28,222 nucleotides of DNA from positions 1-28,222 of the IMG/VR virus record IMGVR_UViG_3300025037_000003. The stretch is one strand, 5' to 3'. Position 1 is the first letter of the stretch; the number at the start of each line of letters is the position of its first letter. A program made the position numbers and the translations under genes. The notes under the pieces were generated by a model. The model saw only the letters and a program-made list of their open reading frames with translations, ran no database searches and was not told the DNA's origin. The DNA is from a virus. This document shows positions 1-6,247 of this stretch, piece by piece.

Positions 1-217
1 ATGATAAGCAACAGTCAAAAAACGCGGTAAAAGGCTAAGCTGATAAAAGCCTGTAGTAGATAATGACAATTATTTAACAAAGACTAAAAACTAGGTATGA
101 CATGGGTTTAAAGGGCTTGAGGTAATGTGTGGTTATGTCTAAATACAATGATTGGCGCGCCCACCAGATTCCAAACTGATAATATAAATTATTGTTTTGT
201 ATAGATATTTTACGCAT
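1..217. other. non-coding left end, possible attachment region
   Basis: I find no convincing gene here on either strand. The stretch lies just beyond the terminator of the leftward operon, where temperate phages usually carry the att site and integrase; the integrase itself is not in the window. Positions 153-180 read on the minus strand resemble a tRNA 3' end (a 5-bp T-arm-like stem, then a GC-rich stretch ending in CCA), but the loop is 8 nt long and lacks the conserved TTC. Calling it an att site is speculative. Confidence 0.3.
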
Positions 218-248
218 AAAAAAAGACGATACCGTCACCGATACCGTC
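218..248 (-). terminator. intrinsic terminator of the leftward early operon
   Basis: Read leftward, a 10-bp stem (239-248 with 225-234, two G-U pairs) closes on a GTGA tetraloop of the GNRA class and is followed by seven T (224-218). It sits 15 bases beyond the last leftward gene. The two arms are also direct repeats of GATACCGTC on the plus strand. Confidence 0.85.
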
Positions 249-263
249 ATTCGTTAAAGTGGG

Positions 264-461
264 TTATTCTTTTGGGTCGGTTCGAATCCCATTTGTTGGG
301 TCCACAATAGCATCAATTTTGGTTTTTAGCCACTTGTTAGGTCGGCCCTTAATATCCGGCTCAGGTAGAAAACCTGATTTTCTACGTTGGGCCAGCGTGT
401 CATCTGATCGCCATTGGAATATTTCTTTAAGGTCTTGAGTGGTGTAGTAGATTCCGGTCAT
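264..461 (-). CDS. AlpA/excisionase-like helix-turn-helix protein
   Basis: A 65-aa protein whose N-terminal half (YYTTQDLKEIFQ) and following RKSGFLPEPD region fit the MerR-like winged HTH of AlpA and phage excisionases, where the second helix meets DNA and the wing carries the substrate-specific residues. It is the last gene of the leftward operon, next to the expected att/int side, which fits a recombination directionality factor. The start is supported by a GAGGTGA ribosome site, and its ATG overlaps the stop of the preceding 38-aa gene. A plain transcriptional regulator is the alternative. Confidence 0.65.
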   Translation of the reverse strand: MTGIYYTTQDLKEIFQWRSDDTLAQRRKSGFLPEPDIKGRPNKWLKTKIDAIVDPTNGIRTDPKE

Positions 462-574
462 TTTGTCACCTCGCTTAACTTCAGTTGCAACGCTTTTGTC
501 ATCGTCTCTATATCTTCAGCGCTAAACTCTTGCAGTGTATATAAAACCCATAACGCCATTTTCTCGTTAGCCAT
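458..574 (-). CDS. small hypothetical protein (38 aa)
   Basis: A 38-codon frame from the ATG at 574-572 to TGA at 460-458. It is supported by tight coupling: its ATG shares one base with the stop of the upstream gene, and its stop overlaps the start of the HTH gene by four bases. A GGAGAGTG ribosome site precedes it. The product is a short acidic helical peptide beginning MANEKMALWV. No family is recognised. Confidence 0.6.
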   Translation of the reverse strand: MANEKMALWVLYTLQEFSAEDIETMTKALQLKLSEVTK

Positions 575-765
575 CAGTCACTCTCCAACCAGTCTTCGTG
601 AAATTCAATAGCCGCTCGCTCTTTGTCCCATAATCGTTGCTGCTCTACAAACAACGCTCTAGCAAACTCATAAACATAAGGGTTTAAATCCATTTCACCG
701 TTTGGCTGCTCTTTGAGCTTAAAGCCGTTTGCCAGTGCGATTTCTTTAATTTGGTCATTAGTCAT
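574..765 (-). CDS. hypothetical phage protein (63 aa)
   Basis: A 63-aa soluble protein with the segment DLNPYVYEFARALF, which I recall as typical of small proteins in the early left operons of Moraxellaceae and other gammaproteobacterial phages. No catalytic motif is visible. It overlaps the DUF551 gene upstream by 8 bases and the 38-aa gene downstream by one base, so it is translated as part of the polycistron. The function is unknown. Confidence 0.65.
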   Translation of the reverse strand: MTNDQIKEIALANGFKLKEQPNGEMDLNPYVYEFARALFVEQQRLWDKERAAIEFHEDWLESD

Positions 766-1039
766 CTGTCACCTCGCTTATCTGTAATTGCATGTGCATT
801 GCTTCATAGAGTGCTTTTGTCTCTATCGGCTGCCAATAGTAAACATCGGTTAAAAAGTCACCGCCATTCTTTACATCGCTAAATCCAATCATTCCATCGT
901 CATCAAAATAATCAGCATTGAAATATAATGAGTATTCAATATTAGCGCCTTCATCTTCATTGTATCGATAGACGATAACTTCTTGTTGATGAGTCGGCAG
1001 CTTGTCTTTAACGCTTATCCAGCCGTCTAAATCTCTCAC
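758..1039 (-). CDS. DUF551 domain protein
   Basis: The core (DGWISVKDKLP at the N-terminus, YYWQPIE towards the C-terminus) is the DUF551 signature found in many phage early operons; the family's function is unknown. I choose the GTG at 1039-1037 because an AAGGAG site lies six bases before it. In-frame ATGs at 1060 and 1069 would start inside the upstream gene and have no comparable site. The product is 93 aa, acidic and without membrane segments. Confidence 0.75.
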   Translation of the reverse strand: MRDLDGWISVKDKLPTHQQEVIVYRYNEDEGANIEYSLYFNADYFDDDGMIGFSDVKNGGDFLTDVYYWQPIETKALYEAMHMQLQISEVTDD

Positions 1040-1052
1040 ATCACTCTCCTTG

Positions 1053-1229
1053 TTAAACATAAGCACCAAAAGATATTTTCACCGACGCAACAAGAGTCAG
1101 ATCAGTCTTACAGTGCTCGCAGTTGTAATGCAGCTCATCTTCGTCACGAAAAACATCGCCATACTCAGCGCCTTGCACATCGTTTTGCAGCAGGTTTTCG
1201 CAGTTAGGGCATTCGATATTAGGTTTCAT
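1053..1229 (-). CDS. small zinc-ribbon protein (58 aa)
   Basis: A 58-aa frame from the ATG at 1229-1227 to TAA at 1055-1053. It has two paired cysteine knuckles, CPNC (residues 7-10) and CEHC (37-40), spaced as in a zinc ribbon. A GGAGAGTGACAG ribosome site lies directly upstream, and the gene fills what would otherwise be a gap between the MazG-like and DUF551 genes. The fold is a confident prediction; the partner (DNA, RNA or protein) cannot be told. Confidence 0.75.
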   Translation of the reverse strand: MKPNIECPNCENLLQNDVQGAEYGDVFRDEDELHYNCEHCKTDLTLVASVKISFGAYV

Positions 1230-1232
1230 CTG

Positions 1233-1928
1233 TCACTCTCCTTTGCTTAAAAACGGCGTCAAATCAGGCTCACTATAACTCTCAGGCTTTATAATCTTGC
1301 CGTTCTCGTCAAAGGTAAACTTGCCCTTTACCATCTTGCTATTATTCGAGCGTATGACCTCTTTTAATGCGCCCTCAATATCAAAGCCCATCATATAAGC
1401 CACACCAGTAGCGGTTACGATTTGGTCGCAAAGGCTGTCTAGTAGCTCCAATTCGTCAACGCAACTCAGGTTTAATTGAGCAGCAACATCGCTCTTTATT
1501 CCCTTGTAGTGTTCTGCGCTGTCCGCATTGTGCTCGCCATTATTGGATAAAGCGGCATCCATCTCATCAATCTCTTCATAATGGCAGCCAATTTGAGTGC
1601 AAATGTCTCTGTCAGTCGGCTCAGGCTTCGCAGCTTTAAACCAGTTTGCAATATCAGTTATAGAGTCAGGCTTGATATACGGCTGCATACTCCGCTGATA
1701 ATGCGCCCATGCTTCATCTTGAGCATCTTTTGCACTTGTAAAGCCAGTCATAATTTCAGACTTTTTATAAGAGTCGGTCAGGCGTGTTTTTTTAATCTCA
1801 AACTTGCCTCGCTTTGGCTCTGTTATTTCATACTCGTGTAATGCGCTGTATGCTGTTAGGTGTAGCTCAGCAAGTGGGTTTAGGTCTTTTTGCGTCCACT
1901 TTAGCGGCTTTAACGGTAAATTATTCAT
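1233..1928 (-). CDS. MazG-like/PRA-PH-type pyrophosphohydrolase with N-terminal accessory module
   Basis: A 231-aa protein in two parts. Residues 90-200 look like an all-alpha NTP pyrophosphatase: acidic residues E118, E119 and E122 on one helix and D164 and D168 on a later one, the spacing used to bind Mg2+ and triphosphate, followed by ATGVAYMMGFDIEGAL. Such enzymes hydrolyse (d)NTPs to monophosphates; the substrate here is unknown. Residues 10-82 form a separate module resembling the whole neighbouring 69-aa protein. It is coupled to that gene by an overlapping start and lies with other nucleotide and DNA metabolism genes. Confidence 0.7.
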   Translation of the reverse strand: MNNLPLKPLKWTQKDLNPLAELHLTAYSALHEYEITEPKRGKFEIKKTRLTDSYKKSEIMTGFTSAKDAQDEAWAHYQRSMQPYIKPDSITDIANWFKAAKPEPTDRDICTQIGCHYEEIDEMDAALSNNGEHNADSAEHYKGIKSDVAAQLNLSCVDELELLDSLCDQIVTATGVAYMMGFDIEGALKEVIRSNNSKMVKGKFTFDENGKIIKPESYSEPDLTPFLSKGE

Positions 1929-2130
1929 CGTTTTCTCCGTATTTATTATGATAGTTTTGTGCCCATTGCTTAGCAGCTTCTACGCTGTCAAAATCGCTTG
2001 ATACAAAAGCAGGGTTGTCACCAATTTTGCTATATATCACGCGGCTGTTATTGCCGATTGTCTCGACACGGTACGTATGCGACCGAGTGTTTGCGACATC
2101 GTTTGTCGTCCATTCTAAGTTTTTAGTCAT
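1921..2130 (-). CDS. hypothetical phage protein (69 aa)
   Basis: I start it at the ATG 2130-2128, preceded by AAAGGACG; the longer in-frame extension has no ribosome site. The protein runs LEWTTND, a Y-x-V strand pair, then FDSVEAAKQWAQNYH. The same order (L-x-W-T-x-x-D, strand, F-x-S-x-x-x-A helix) appears in the N-terminal module of the downstream MazG-like protein, suggesting tandem copies of one small domain. Function unknown. Confidence 0.65.
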   Translation of the reverse strand: MTKNLEWTTNDVANTRSHTYRVETIGNNSRVIYSKIGDNPAFVSSDFDSVEAAKQWAQNYHNKYGENDE

Positions 2131-2282
2131 AGTTGACGTCCTTTTAAAATAGGGTGGCTCGTATCGTGAGCCAGTCGGCTTTGCCTCGACTGCGCTTTCA
2201 ACGCACATGCTAAGCACGTAAGGAATTGTCAGTCTCTGCTGCTAGTAGTTAATCGCCACCATCTAGCTATGCGCGTCTCATA
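2131..2282 (-). other. 152-nt untranslated gap in the leftward operon
   Basis: No supported gene. Read leftward it contains a small hairpin (GGCTC-7 nt-GAGCC, 2175-2159) shortly before the ribosome site of the 69-aa gene. It could tune translation or hold a secondary promoter, but I see no good -35/-10 pair. Confidence 0.35.
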
Positions 2283-2507
2283 TTAGCCCCTGAGCTGGGT
2301 ATAACTGGTTGTTTTAAGTTGGTACGTGTATTCGTTCGCATAGTAGTGGTCACTTGCTTCTACTATCTCAGCGTCCATTAACTGCTTGATATGTCTTTGT
2401 ATCGTCCGTTTGTGCATCTTGGTTCTTTCGTGCAGCTGTCTAACGGATAACGGCTTAGCACAGTCAATGAACGCCTTTGTGGTAGTTAGAACTGTGGATT
2501 TTGTCAT
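2283..2507 (-). CDS. winged-helix DNA-binding protein (74 aa)
   Basis: A 74-aa protein that is almost entirely one winged HTH: helix 1 (TTTKAFIDCA), helix 2 (SVRQLHERT), recognition helix (HKRTIQRHIKQLMDAEIV), then a beta wing (YYANEYTYQL). This resembles the small MarR/IclR-type HTH modules of phages. It may regulate the leftward operon or assist recombination. A TGAGG site lies eight bases before the ATG. The gene begins 10 bases after the stop of the exonuclease gene. Confidence 0.7.
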   Translation of the reverse strand: MTKSTVLTTTKAFIDCAKPLSVRQLHERTKMHKRTIQRHIKQLMDAEIVEASDHYYANEYTYQLKTTSYTQLRG

Positions 2508-2517
2508 GGCTTAGACC

Positions 2518-3156
2518 TCAGCTAGATATCTCTTTAAGTAATTCGTTGTAGTAGTCCCGCGACATTTCGACACGTTCCTTTGCTTGCTCAATTAGCGACT
2601 CGTCGTACTCAATCTTGACCGACCTAATGCGCTTTTGTAGCGGTATTCGATTGACCAGATCAACGTGCTCATACTCGTCATCGTTATAGCCAAGCAAGCT
2701 ATGAGGGGTGGGTAGCAGAACAAAGTCCACGTAATGCACCTTTTTACCCCATAGCTCCATATAGACCTGACCTTGCCAATCGTAACCCCCGTCTTTAACT
2801 TTTTGCACAGCGTCGTCATGTGTCCATGGGAAGCTATCAATCGACCATGAGCACTTGGTGTCTCTTATGCTATCGTCAGTCAGCAAGTCACATTCACCGC
2901 TAAACCAATCGTTACTTTTGCGCTCAGTGTTCTTAGTGAGCTTGACAGCTTTTAGCAGACTGATAGCTTTGATTGCGTCATCTTCGAGCATCAAACCCTT
3001 GTTAATCATCTTTGCGTCAATCTCGCGACGATAATCAAACACATCAAGCAAAACAGCATTGAGTACCACTTTTTTTGATGTTTTACCGAGCGTGGTCTTG
3101 TTCTGTAAGCGCGTCATCAATCCACCTAACGCGCTTGCTCTGCATTTGAAAGTCAT
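2518..3156 (-). CDS. YqaJ-like phage recombination exonuclease
   Basis: A 212-aa PDDEXK-type nuclease. The catalytic core is visible as GECDLL (about residues 87-92) followed by DTKCS, the D-x(n)-(D/E)-x-K pattern, then a Q-x-x-x-Y helix (WQGQVYMEL) typical of YqaJ/lambda-exonuclease-like enzymes. It should resect double-stranded ends to give 3' single strands for the RecT annealase encoded immediately upstream, whose stop overlaps its start by four bases. That pairing is the best evidence for the call. The second acidic residue is Asp instead of the usual Glu. Confidence 0.85.
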   Translation of the reverse strand: MTFKCRASALGGLMTRLQNKTTLGKTSKKVVLNAVLLDVFDYRREIDAKMINKGLMLEDDAIKAISLLKAVKLTKNTERKSNDWFSGECDLLTDDSIRDTKCSWSIDSFPWTHDDAVQKVKDGGYDWQGQVYMELWGKKVHYVDFVLLPTPHSLLGYNDDEYEHVDLVNRIPLQKRIRSVKIEYDESLIEQAKERVEMSRDYYNELLKEISS

Positions 3157-4013
3157 GATGCCGCTAACTCCTGTCTTTGTTGGTCGCTAATGATGTAACC
3201 AGCTTGACCGCTTAACACTTGCGCCTTGTCAAGATTGCCGTTTTGCACCGATGTTTTTACATCATTGAACAACTCAGGATTATTACTAATATCCATTTCA
3301 ATAGCGGCCTGCTGTGGTTGATTGTCGGCATACTCATAAGACGGCTGACCATTCACATCACGTATGATTGCTTGGTCTGCTTGTACCGCATCAGCCAGTG
3401 TAGGCACGATAGATAGTGGCGCTTGCTTGCTCAGTAGTAGCTTTAATACTGTTTTTTGAGCCATAGCCTCAAAGTTATCCTTCCAAACGCCATAGCCTTT
3501 TTTGAATGACTGGCTATACTGTCCGGCATGAGCCGCCATTTCTTTATTGGTCATCGCTAAATGAGCCTCAAAGCCGTTTAGTAATTGAAAGTAGGCGATA
3601 TAACCCGTGACTTCTCCCTTTGGTTCTTTAGGTAAAAATGCAGTTAGTCGCTCATAAACTGATTGCTCAGTGTCACCTGAATACGTTTTACAGGCATTGA
3701 TGCGCTTAAACTGACCGCTACGCTGTGCGAGCTGCACAAAGCCCTTGTAACCCATTTGAAAGCTAGCTTGACCTTTAAACGGTACGATATAAGCAAAGCC
3801 TAGATTGTCATTGATCGGCAAGTTAAGAGTGGCAGCCGTGACCACCGCGCCAAAAATACTTTCAGGTGATGCGTTTTGCAGCGCCTTGTTGCCGTTGACC
3901 ACTTGCAAGGCGCTTGTTAAAAATACGTCTTTGCGTTCGCCAAGTAATTCTTCTAACTTGCGCTGTACGCCTTGACCATTCATATATGCTTTAATTGCTA
4001 CTGCGTTACTCAT
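3153..4013 (-). CDS. recT: RecT-family single-strand annealing protein
   Basis: A 286-aa RecT family member at normal length. Recognisable blocks are AVVTAATLNLPINDNLG, a conserved aromatic and glycine-rich stretch (FQMGYKGFVQLAQRSGQF), and the YGVWKDNFEAMAQKTVLK segment. RecT binds single-stranded DNA and anneals complementary strands during phage recombination and replication repair. It is translationally coupled (ATGA overlap) to the YqaJ-like exonuclease. The last 70 residues are low-complexity and Gln-rich, as is common for a RecT C-terminal tail. Confidence 0.95.
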   Translation of the reverse strand: MSNAVAIKAYMNGQGVQRKLEELLGERKDVFLTSALQVVNGNKALQNASPESIFGAVVTAATLNLPINDNLGFAYIVPFKGQASFQMGYKGFVQLAQRSGQFKRINACKTYSGDTEQSVYERLTAFLPKEPKGEVTGYIAYFQLLNGFEAHLAMTNKEMAAHAGQYSQSFKKGYGVWKDNFEAMAQKTVLKLLLSKQAPLSIVPTLADAVQADQAIIRDVNGQPSYEYADNQPQQAAIEMDISNNPELFNDVKTSVQNGNLDKAQVLSGQAGYIISDQQRQELAAS

Positions 4014-4017
4014 AATC

Positions 4018-4164
4018 TTATCCTTTTATCCGTTTTAGCGACTCATTTGCCGCTTTGATTGTTTTGTATTGCTCTGACTCGTAGTAGCTGTCGGTGGCTA
4101 GTGCCTGATGCGTAACAAACGCACCAAGACCAGCCCAAACCGCGATAAAAATGATTTGTTTCAT
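4018..4164 (-). CDS. small exported or membrane-anchored protein (48 aa)
   Basis: A 48-aa frame: lysine at residue 3, a hydrophobic stretch IIFIAVWAGLGAFV, then ALA at residues 21-23 that fits signal peptidase cleavage, leaving a charged 25-aa tail. Its ATG overlaps the stop of the 64-aa gene upstream by four bases, and its 3' end holds the AAAGGA ribosome site of recT. No family is recognised. It may equally be a single-pass inner-membrane peptide. Confidence 0.6.
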   Translation of the reverse strand: MKQIIFIAVWAGLGAFVTHQALATDSYYESEQYKTIKAANESLKRIKG

Positions 4165-4355
4165 GGCAGCACCTCACTAACTTCGGTTAATAAAGACTCT
4201 TTGCCGCCTGCATAAGCCAGGGCACTTTCCTTGTCCTCAAACACTGGTATAGCGCCAACCATTCCATCAGCCCAATTCAGCTCCATTGGTCTCTCAAGAC
4301 CCATAACATCAATTGTTATATCGGTTTTCAGTGTGTTTACTGCGTACATGCTCAT
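4161..4355 (-). CDS. hypothetical protein (64 aa)
   Basis: A 64-aa acidic protein with no recognised domain. The C-terminal half (FEDKESALAYAGGKES) looks like a strand-helix unit. An AAGGAG site precedes the ATG at 4355; a second ATG two codons in is possible. It overlaps both neighbours by four bases, so it is certainly part of the polycistron. Function unknown. Confidence 0.6.
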   Translation of the reverse strand: MSMYAVNTLKTDITIDVMGLERPMELNWADGMVGAIPVFEDKESALAYAGGKESLLTEVSEVLP

Positions 4356-4510
4356 GCGCCTTCTCCTTCGACTTCAAAAACCGATACAAGGTCGAGCTGT
4401 CTTTTGTAGTGATTGGTCAGCACACTACGCGCTTGCATCTTAGTGTCAGCCTCTACGCGCTCAACCATCGTCACGCCTTCGATAACGTGTGTAATTTCAA
4501 ATGTTTTCAT
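4352..4510 (-). CDS. hypothetical protein (52 aa)
   Basis: Started at the ATG 4510-4508, where AAGGAG lies six bases upstream; a longer frame without a ribosome site is rejected. The 52-aa product (FEITHVIEGVTMVERVEADT, then a basic helix SVLTNHYKRQ) looks like a small alpha/beta protein. It overlaps the next gene by four bases. No family recognised. Confidence 0.6.
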   Translation of the reverse strand: MKTFEITHVIEGVTMVERVEADTKMQARSVLTNHYKRQLDLVSVFEVEGEGA

Positions 4511-4520
4511 GTCATGCTCC

Positions 4521-4877
4521 TTATGCTGCGTAGTGGTCGTATGCTGGTTTTTTGGTGGGCTGGATATACTCACAGATCACTTCTTTGATTAACTCAATGA
4601 TGATGGGCTTATCTGCCTCTGTTATCTCCGTGCTATCTAGCGCAAGATCATCATCTGTCTCAGGGTCGTAAGCCCGCGTGATTTGCAAGTTGCTCACGCT
4701 GTCAACCTCAATCCAACTGTCACCTTCAATCGCTACGTGACCGCCCCATATCTCGCCGCGCTCACCGTTCTCACTCCATTCGCAATCAAAACTAATCTCT
4801 AGCCCGATGCCGTCTTTGATGACGTAGATATAGTCGTCATCGCTATCTGCTTGCGTGTCTATCGTTATATGTGCCAT
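4521..4877 (-). CDS. hypothetical acidic protein (118 aa)
   Basis: Started at the ATG 4877-4875 with GGAG about 11 bases upstream; the longer in-frame extension would run through a hairpin. The 118-aa product is strongly acidic (DSDDDYIYV, DPETDDDLALD) and mostly beta, ending in a helix IIIELIKEVICEY. No family recognised. Highly acidic early phage proteins sometimes act as DNA mimics or inhibitors, but nothing here demonstrates that. Confidence 0.6.
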   Translation of the reverse strand: MAHITIDTQADSDDDYIYVIKDGIGLEISFDCEWSENGERGEIWGGHVAIEGDSWIEVDSVSNLQITRAYDPETDDDLALDSTEITEADKPIIIELIKEVICEYIQPTKKPAYDHYAA

Positions 4878-4900
4878 AATCTTTTTGCTCCTTTGTGAGT

Positions 4901-4938
4901 AAAGCCGCTGCCAGTCGAAAGGATTAGCGGCTTTTTTG
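4901..4938. other. 9-bp stem hairpin inside the leftward operon
   Basis: AAAGCCGCT (4901-4909) pairs perfectly with AGCGGCTTT (4926-4934). On the plus strand it is followed by a T-run, so as an intrinsic terminator it would stop rightward, antisense transcription. Read leftward it has only three T after the stem and could act as a weak attenuator between the 68-aa and 118-aa genes. Confidence 0.55.
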
Positions 4939-4944
4939 TGTCTG

Positions 4945-5151
4945 TTATTTAGCAATAATTGAAATATAAAATTCAGCTATCGCTTTCATCTGCTTTTTAT
5001 TTAAGCTGAACATCGCATAGTTAAGCGGCAGGTCGTCAGCTTCGTATGACTTTTCAGCTATTGATACTGAAACGCCAAAAGGTCTTTCTTCTAAGGACAT
5101 CTCTGAAACGGTGTCGTCAAACCTGTTCTTGATCGTTATCTTTTTACTCAT
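4945..5151 (-). CDS. hypothetical protein, first gene of the leftward operon (68 aa)
   Basis: A 68-aa protein with a basic N-terminus, a strand-rich middle and a C-terminal helix KKQMKAIAEFYISIIAK. AAGGAG precedes the ATG. It is the first gene after the leftward promoter, the place lambda uses for N. It lacks an obvious Arg-rich RNA-binding motif, so I do not call it an antiterminator. Confidence 0.6.
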   Translation of the reverse strand: MSKKITIKNRFDDTVSEMSLEERPFGVSVSIAEKSYEADDLPLNYAMFSLNKKQMKAIAEFYISIIAK

Positions 5152-5177
5152 ACCCTTATCTCCTTAGTTAGTACGCA

Positions 5178-5201
5178 ATAGCCGTCGATTAAAACGGCTA
5201 T
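5178..5201 (-). promoter_or_regulatory. leader hairpin of the leftward transcript
   Basis: An 8-bp perfect inverted repeat (ATAGCCGT / ACGGCTAT, loop 8 nt) lies in the roughly 125-nt untranslated leader between the leftward promoter and the first gene. It has no T-run, so it is not an intrinsic terminator. It could act as a nut-like or stability element; this is inference. Confidence 0.45.
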
Positions 5202-5284
5202 GACTTACTAGCTTGTAATCTCTACGTTTTTAAATAGTGTCTTGCTATCGCTGCGTCGTCCGCGTTTTGCCTTGCGATGTGGTT

Positions 5285-5313
5285 ATAATAGCAATACTAT
5301 TAATAATAGTCAA
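5285..5313 (-). promoter_or_regulatory. leftward early promoter (PL-like)
   Basis: On the minus strand TTGACT (5313-5308), a 17-nt spacer and TATTAT (5290-5285) form a near-consensus sigma-70 promoter. Transcription would begin near 5278. One repressor operator (5287-5301) covers the -10 and spacer, and another (5312-5326) touches the -35, so repressor binding would block it. Confidence 0.85.
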
Positions 5314-5355
5314 TAGCTCAACTATTAATTAGCAAAAATAAATAGCTAAACTACT
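5287..5355. promoter_or_regulatory. left operators (three 15-bp sites)
   Basis: Three copies of a 15-bp dyad with half-sites AATAG/CTATT: 5287-5301 (AATAGCAATACTATT), 5312-5326 (AATAGCTCAACTATT) and 5341-5355 (AATAGCTAAACTACT, one half-site change). They match the set at 6155-6215 on the other side of the repressor gene. This parallels lambda OL1-OL3. Confidence 0.8.
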
Positions 5356-5374
5356 ATTATTTATTTTAGACAAT

Positions 5375-5398
5375 AAAAAACCGCCTCGTAAGGCGGCT
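5375..5398 (-). terminator. intrinsic terminator of the repressor gene
   Basis: Read leftward, a GCCGCC/GGCGG stem with a 6-nt loop is followed by six T (5380-5375). It lies 17 bases after the repressor stop and before the left operators. Confidence 0.85.
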
Positions 5399-5414
5399 TA
5401 GTTATTGGGCTTTG

Positions 5415-6122
5415 CTACACAAGCAGCTTGCTGTACTCCACAGCTACACCGCAAATCTCAAAAGGCGCAAACCTGCTATCTATAATAGGGTAGTCCTCGT
5501 TTGATGGCACAAGCTCGCTATACTCCCTCCCTGTCTGCTCATCAAAACCTCTTGGCCGCCATTTTTTAAACGTGGTTGCATTCTCGCCTTTTTTAAGCGC
5601 TATTACAAAGTCACCCGCTTTTGGCTGCCTGCTTGGGCTGATTAAAACCATGTCCTTTGGGTAAAAATCCTTAATCATACTATCGCCCTCTATCACGACC
5701 CAGAAACAATCATCACCGTGTAGCTCTGCGTTATAGGGCACTCCTTCTTCAACAATCGCATCATCAAAATAATCACAAAACGAACCGGCTTGTACATAAT
5801 TTAGTATCGGCGCTTTTTTAAACTTGGATTTTCCTTGCACCGTAAAGTTATCGCCACTCATTTGTTTGGCTAAAGACGGTGAGAAGTCCGACACTGGTAC
5901 TTGTAGTGACTCAGCCAGTTTTATTGCGGACTCCAAGCTCAAAGCTGTACGACCATTTAAGAAGTGACCTACTGCGCCTTGTGTCCATCCGCAATCTGCT
6001 GCAATAGTTTCTTGGCTTATCTTCTTGCCTTTGTTGCGCGCCTCAATCTTTTTAGCCTCATAGATCGCCTTTAGTCTAGCAGCATCTTTTAGCTGCGCCT
6101 CTGTCAATCCAACCTTGCTCAT
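5415..6122 (-). CDS. CI/LexA-type prophage repressor (HTH plus S24 peptidase)
   Basis: A 235-aa repressor. Residues 36-76 form an XRE-type HTH (QETIAADCGWTQGAVGHFLN). The C-terminal half is a peptidase S24 domain with the Ala112-Gly113 autocleavage site (VQAGSF), the nucleophile Ser148 in EGDSM, and a Lys around 186-187 as general base. It should hold the lysogen and be inactivated by RecA-stimulated self-cleavage. AAGGAG precedes the ATG. It is divergent from the Cro-like gene, with three operators in the shared region and three beyond its 3' end; its own terminator follows. Confidence 0.93.
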   Translation of the reverse strand: MSKVGLTEAQLKDAARLKAIYEAKKIEARNKGKKISQETIAADCGWTQGAVGHFLNGRTALSLESAIKLAESLQVPVSDFSPSLAKQMSGDNFTVQGKSKFKKAPILNYVQAGSFCDYFDDAIVEEGVPYNAELHGDDCFWVVIEGDSMIKDFYPKDMVLISPSRQPKAGDFVIALKKGENATTFKKWRPRGFDEQTGREYSELVPSNEDYPIIDSRFAPFEICGVAVEYSKLLV

Positions 6123-6154
6123 AACGACTCCTTATTAATTTTTGCGTATTTTGT

Positions 6155-6215
6155 AATAGCTTTGCTATTAATACAAATACCGTGGCTATTGATTTAATAT
6201 AATAGTGGTGCTATT
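6155..6215. promoter_or_regulatory. right operators (three 15-bp sites)
   Basis: AATAGCTTTGCTATT (6155-6169, a perfect dyad), AATACCGTGGCTATT (6176-6190) and AATAGTGGTGCTATT (6201-6215), with start-to-start spacings of 21 and 25 bp. They fill the gap between the divergent repressor and Cro-like genes and share the consensus of the left set. Confidence 0.85.
6198..6203 (+). promoter_or_regulatory. -10 of the rightward early promoter (PR-like)
   Basis: A perfect TATAAT lies 45 bases before the Cro-like ATG. The upstream 6174-6180 region is a poor -35, so the promoter may be weak or need a helper. The -10 abuts one operator and the -35 region lies in another. Confidence 0.55.
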
Positions 6216-6247
6216 ATTAATACCTAAGATACTTATGGGGCAAACTT

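Noticed and set aside
270-300. GGTTCGAATCCC resembles a tRNA T-arm
   Set aside because: The flanking bases do not form a T-stem with a 7-bp acceptor and CCA, and it lies in the coding end of the Xis-like gene.
4945-5151. First leftward gene as an N antiterminator
   Set aside because: It lacks an Arg-rich RNA-binding motif and no boxA/boxB pair is clear; position alone is not enough.
5233-5249. AATAG...CTATC as a seventh operator
   Set aside because: The half-sites are separated by two extra bases and one is imperfect, unlike the six 15-bp sites.
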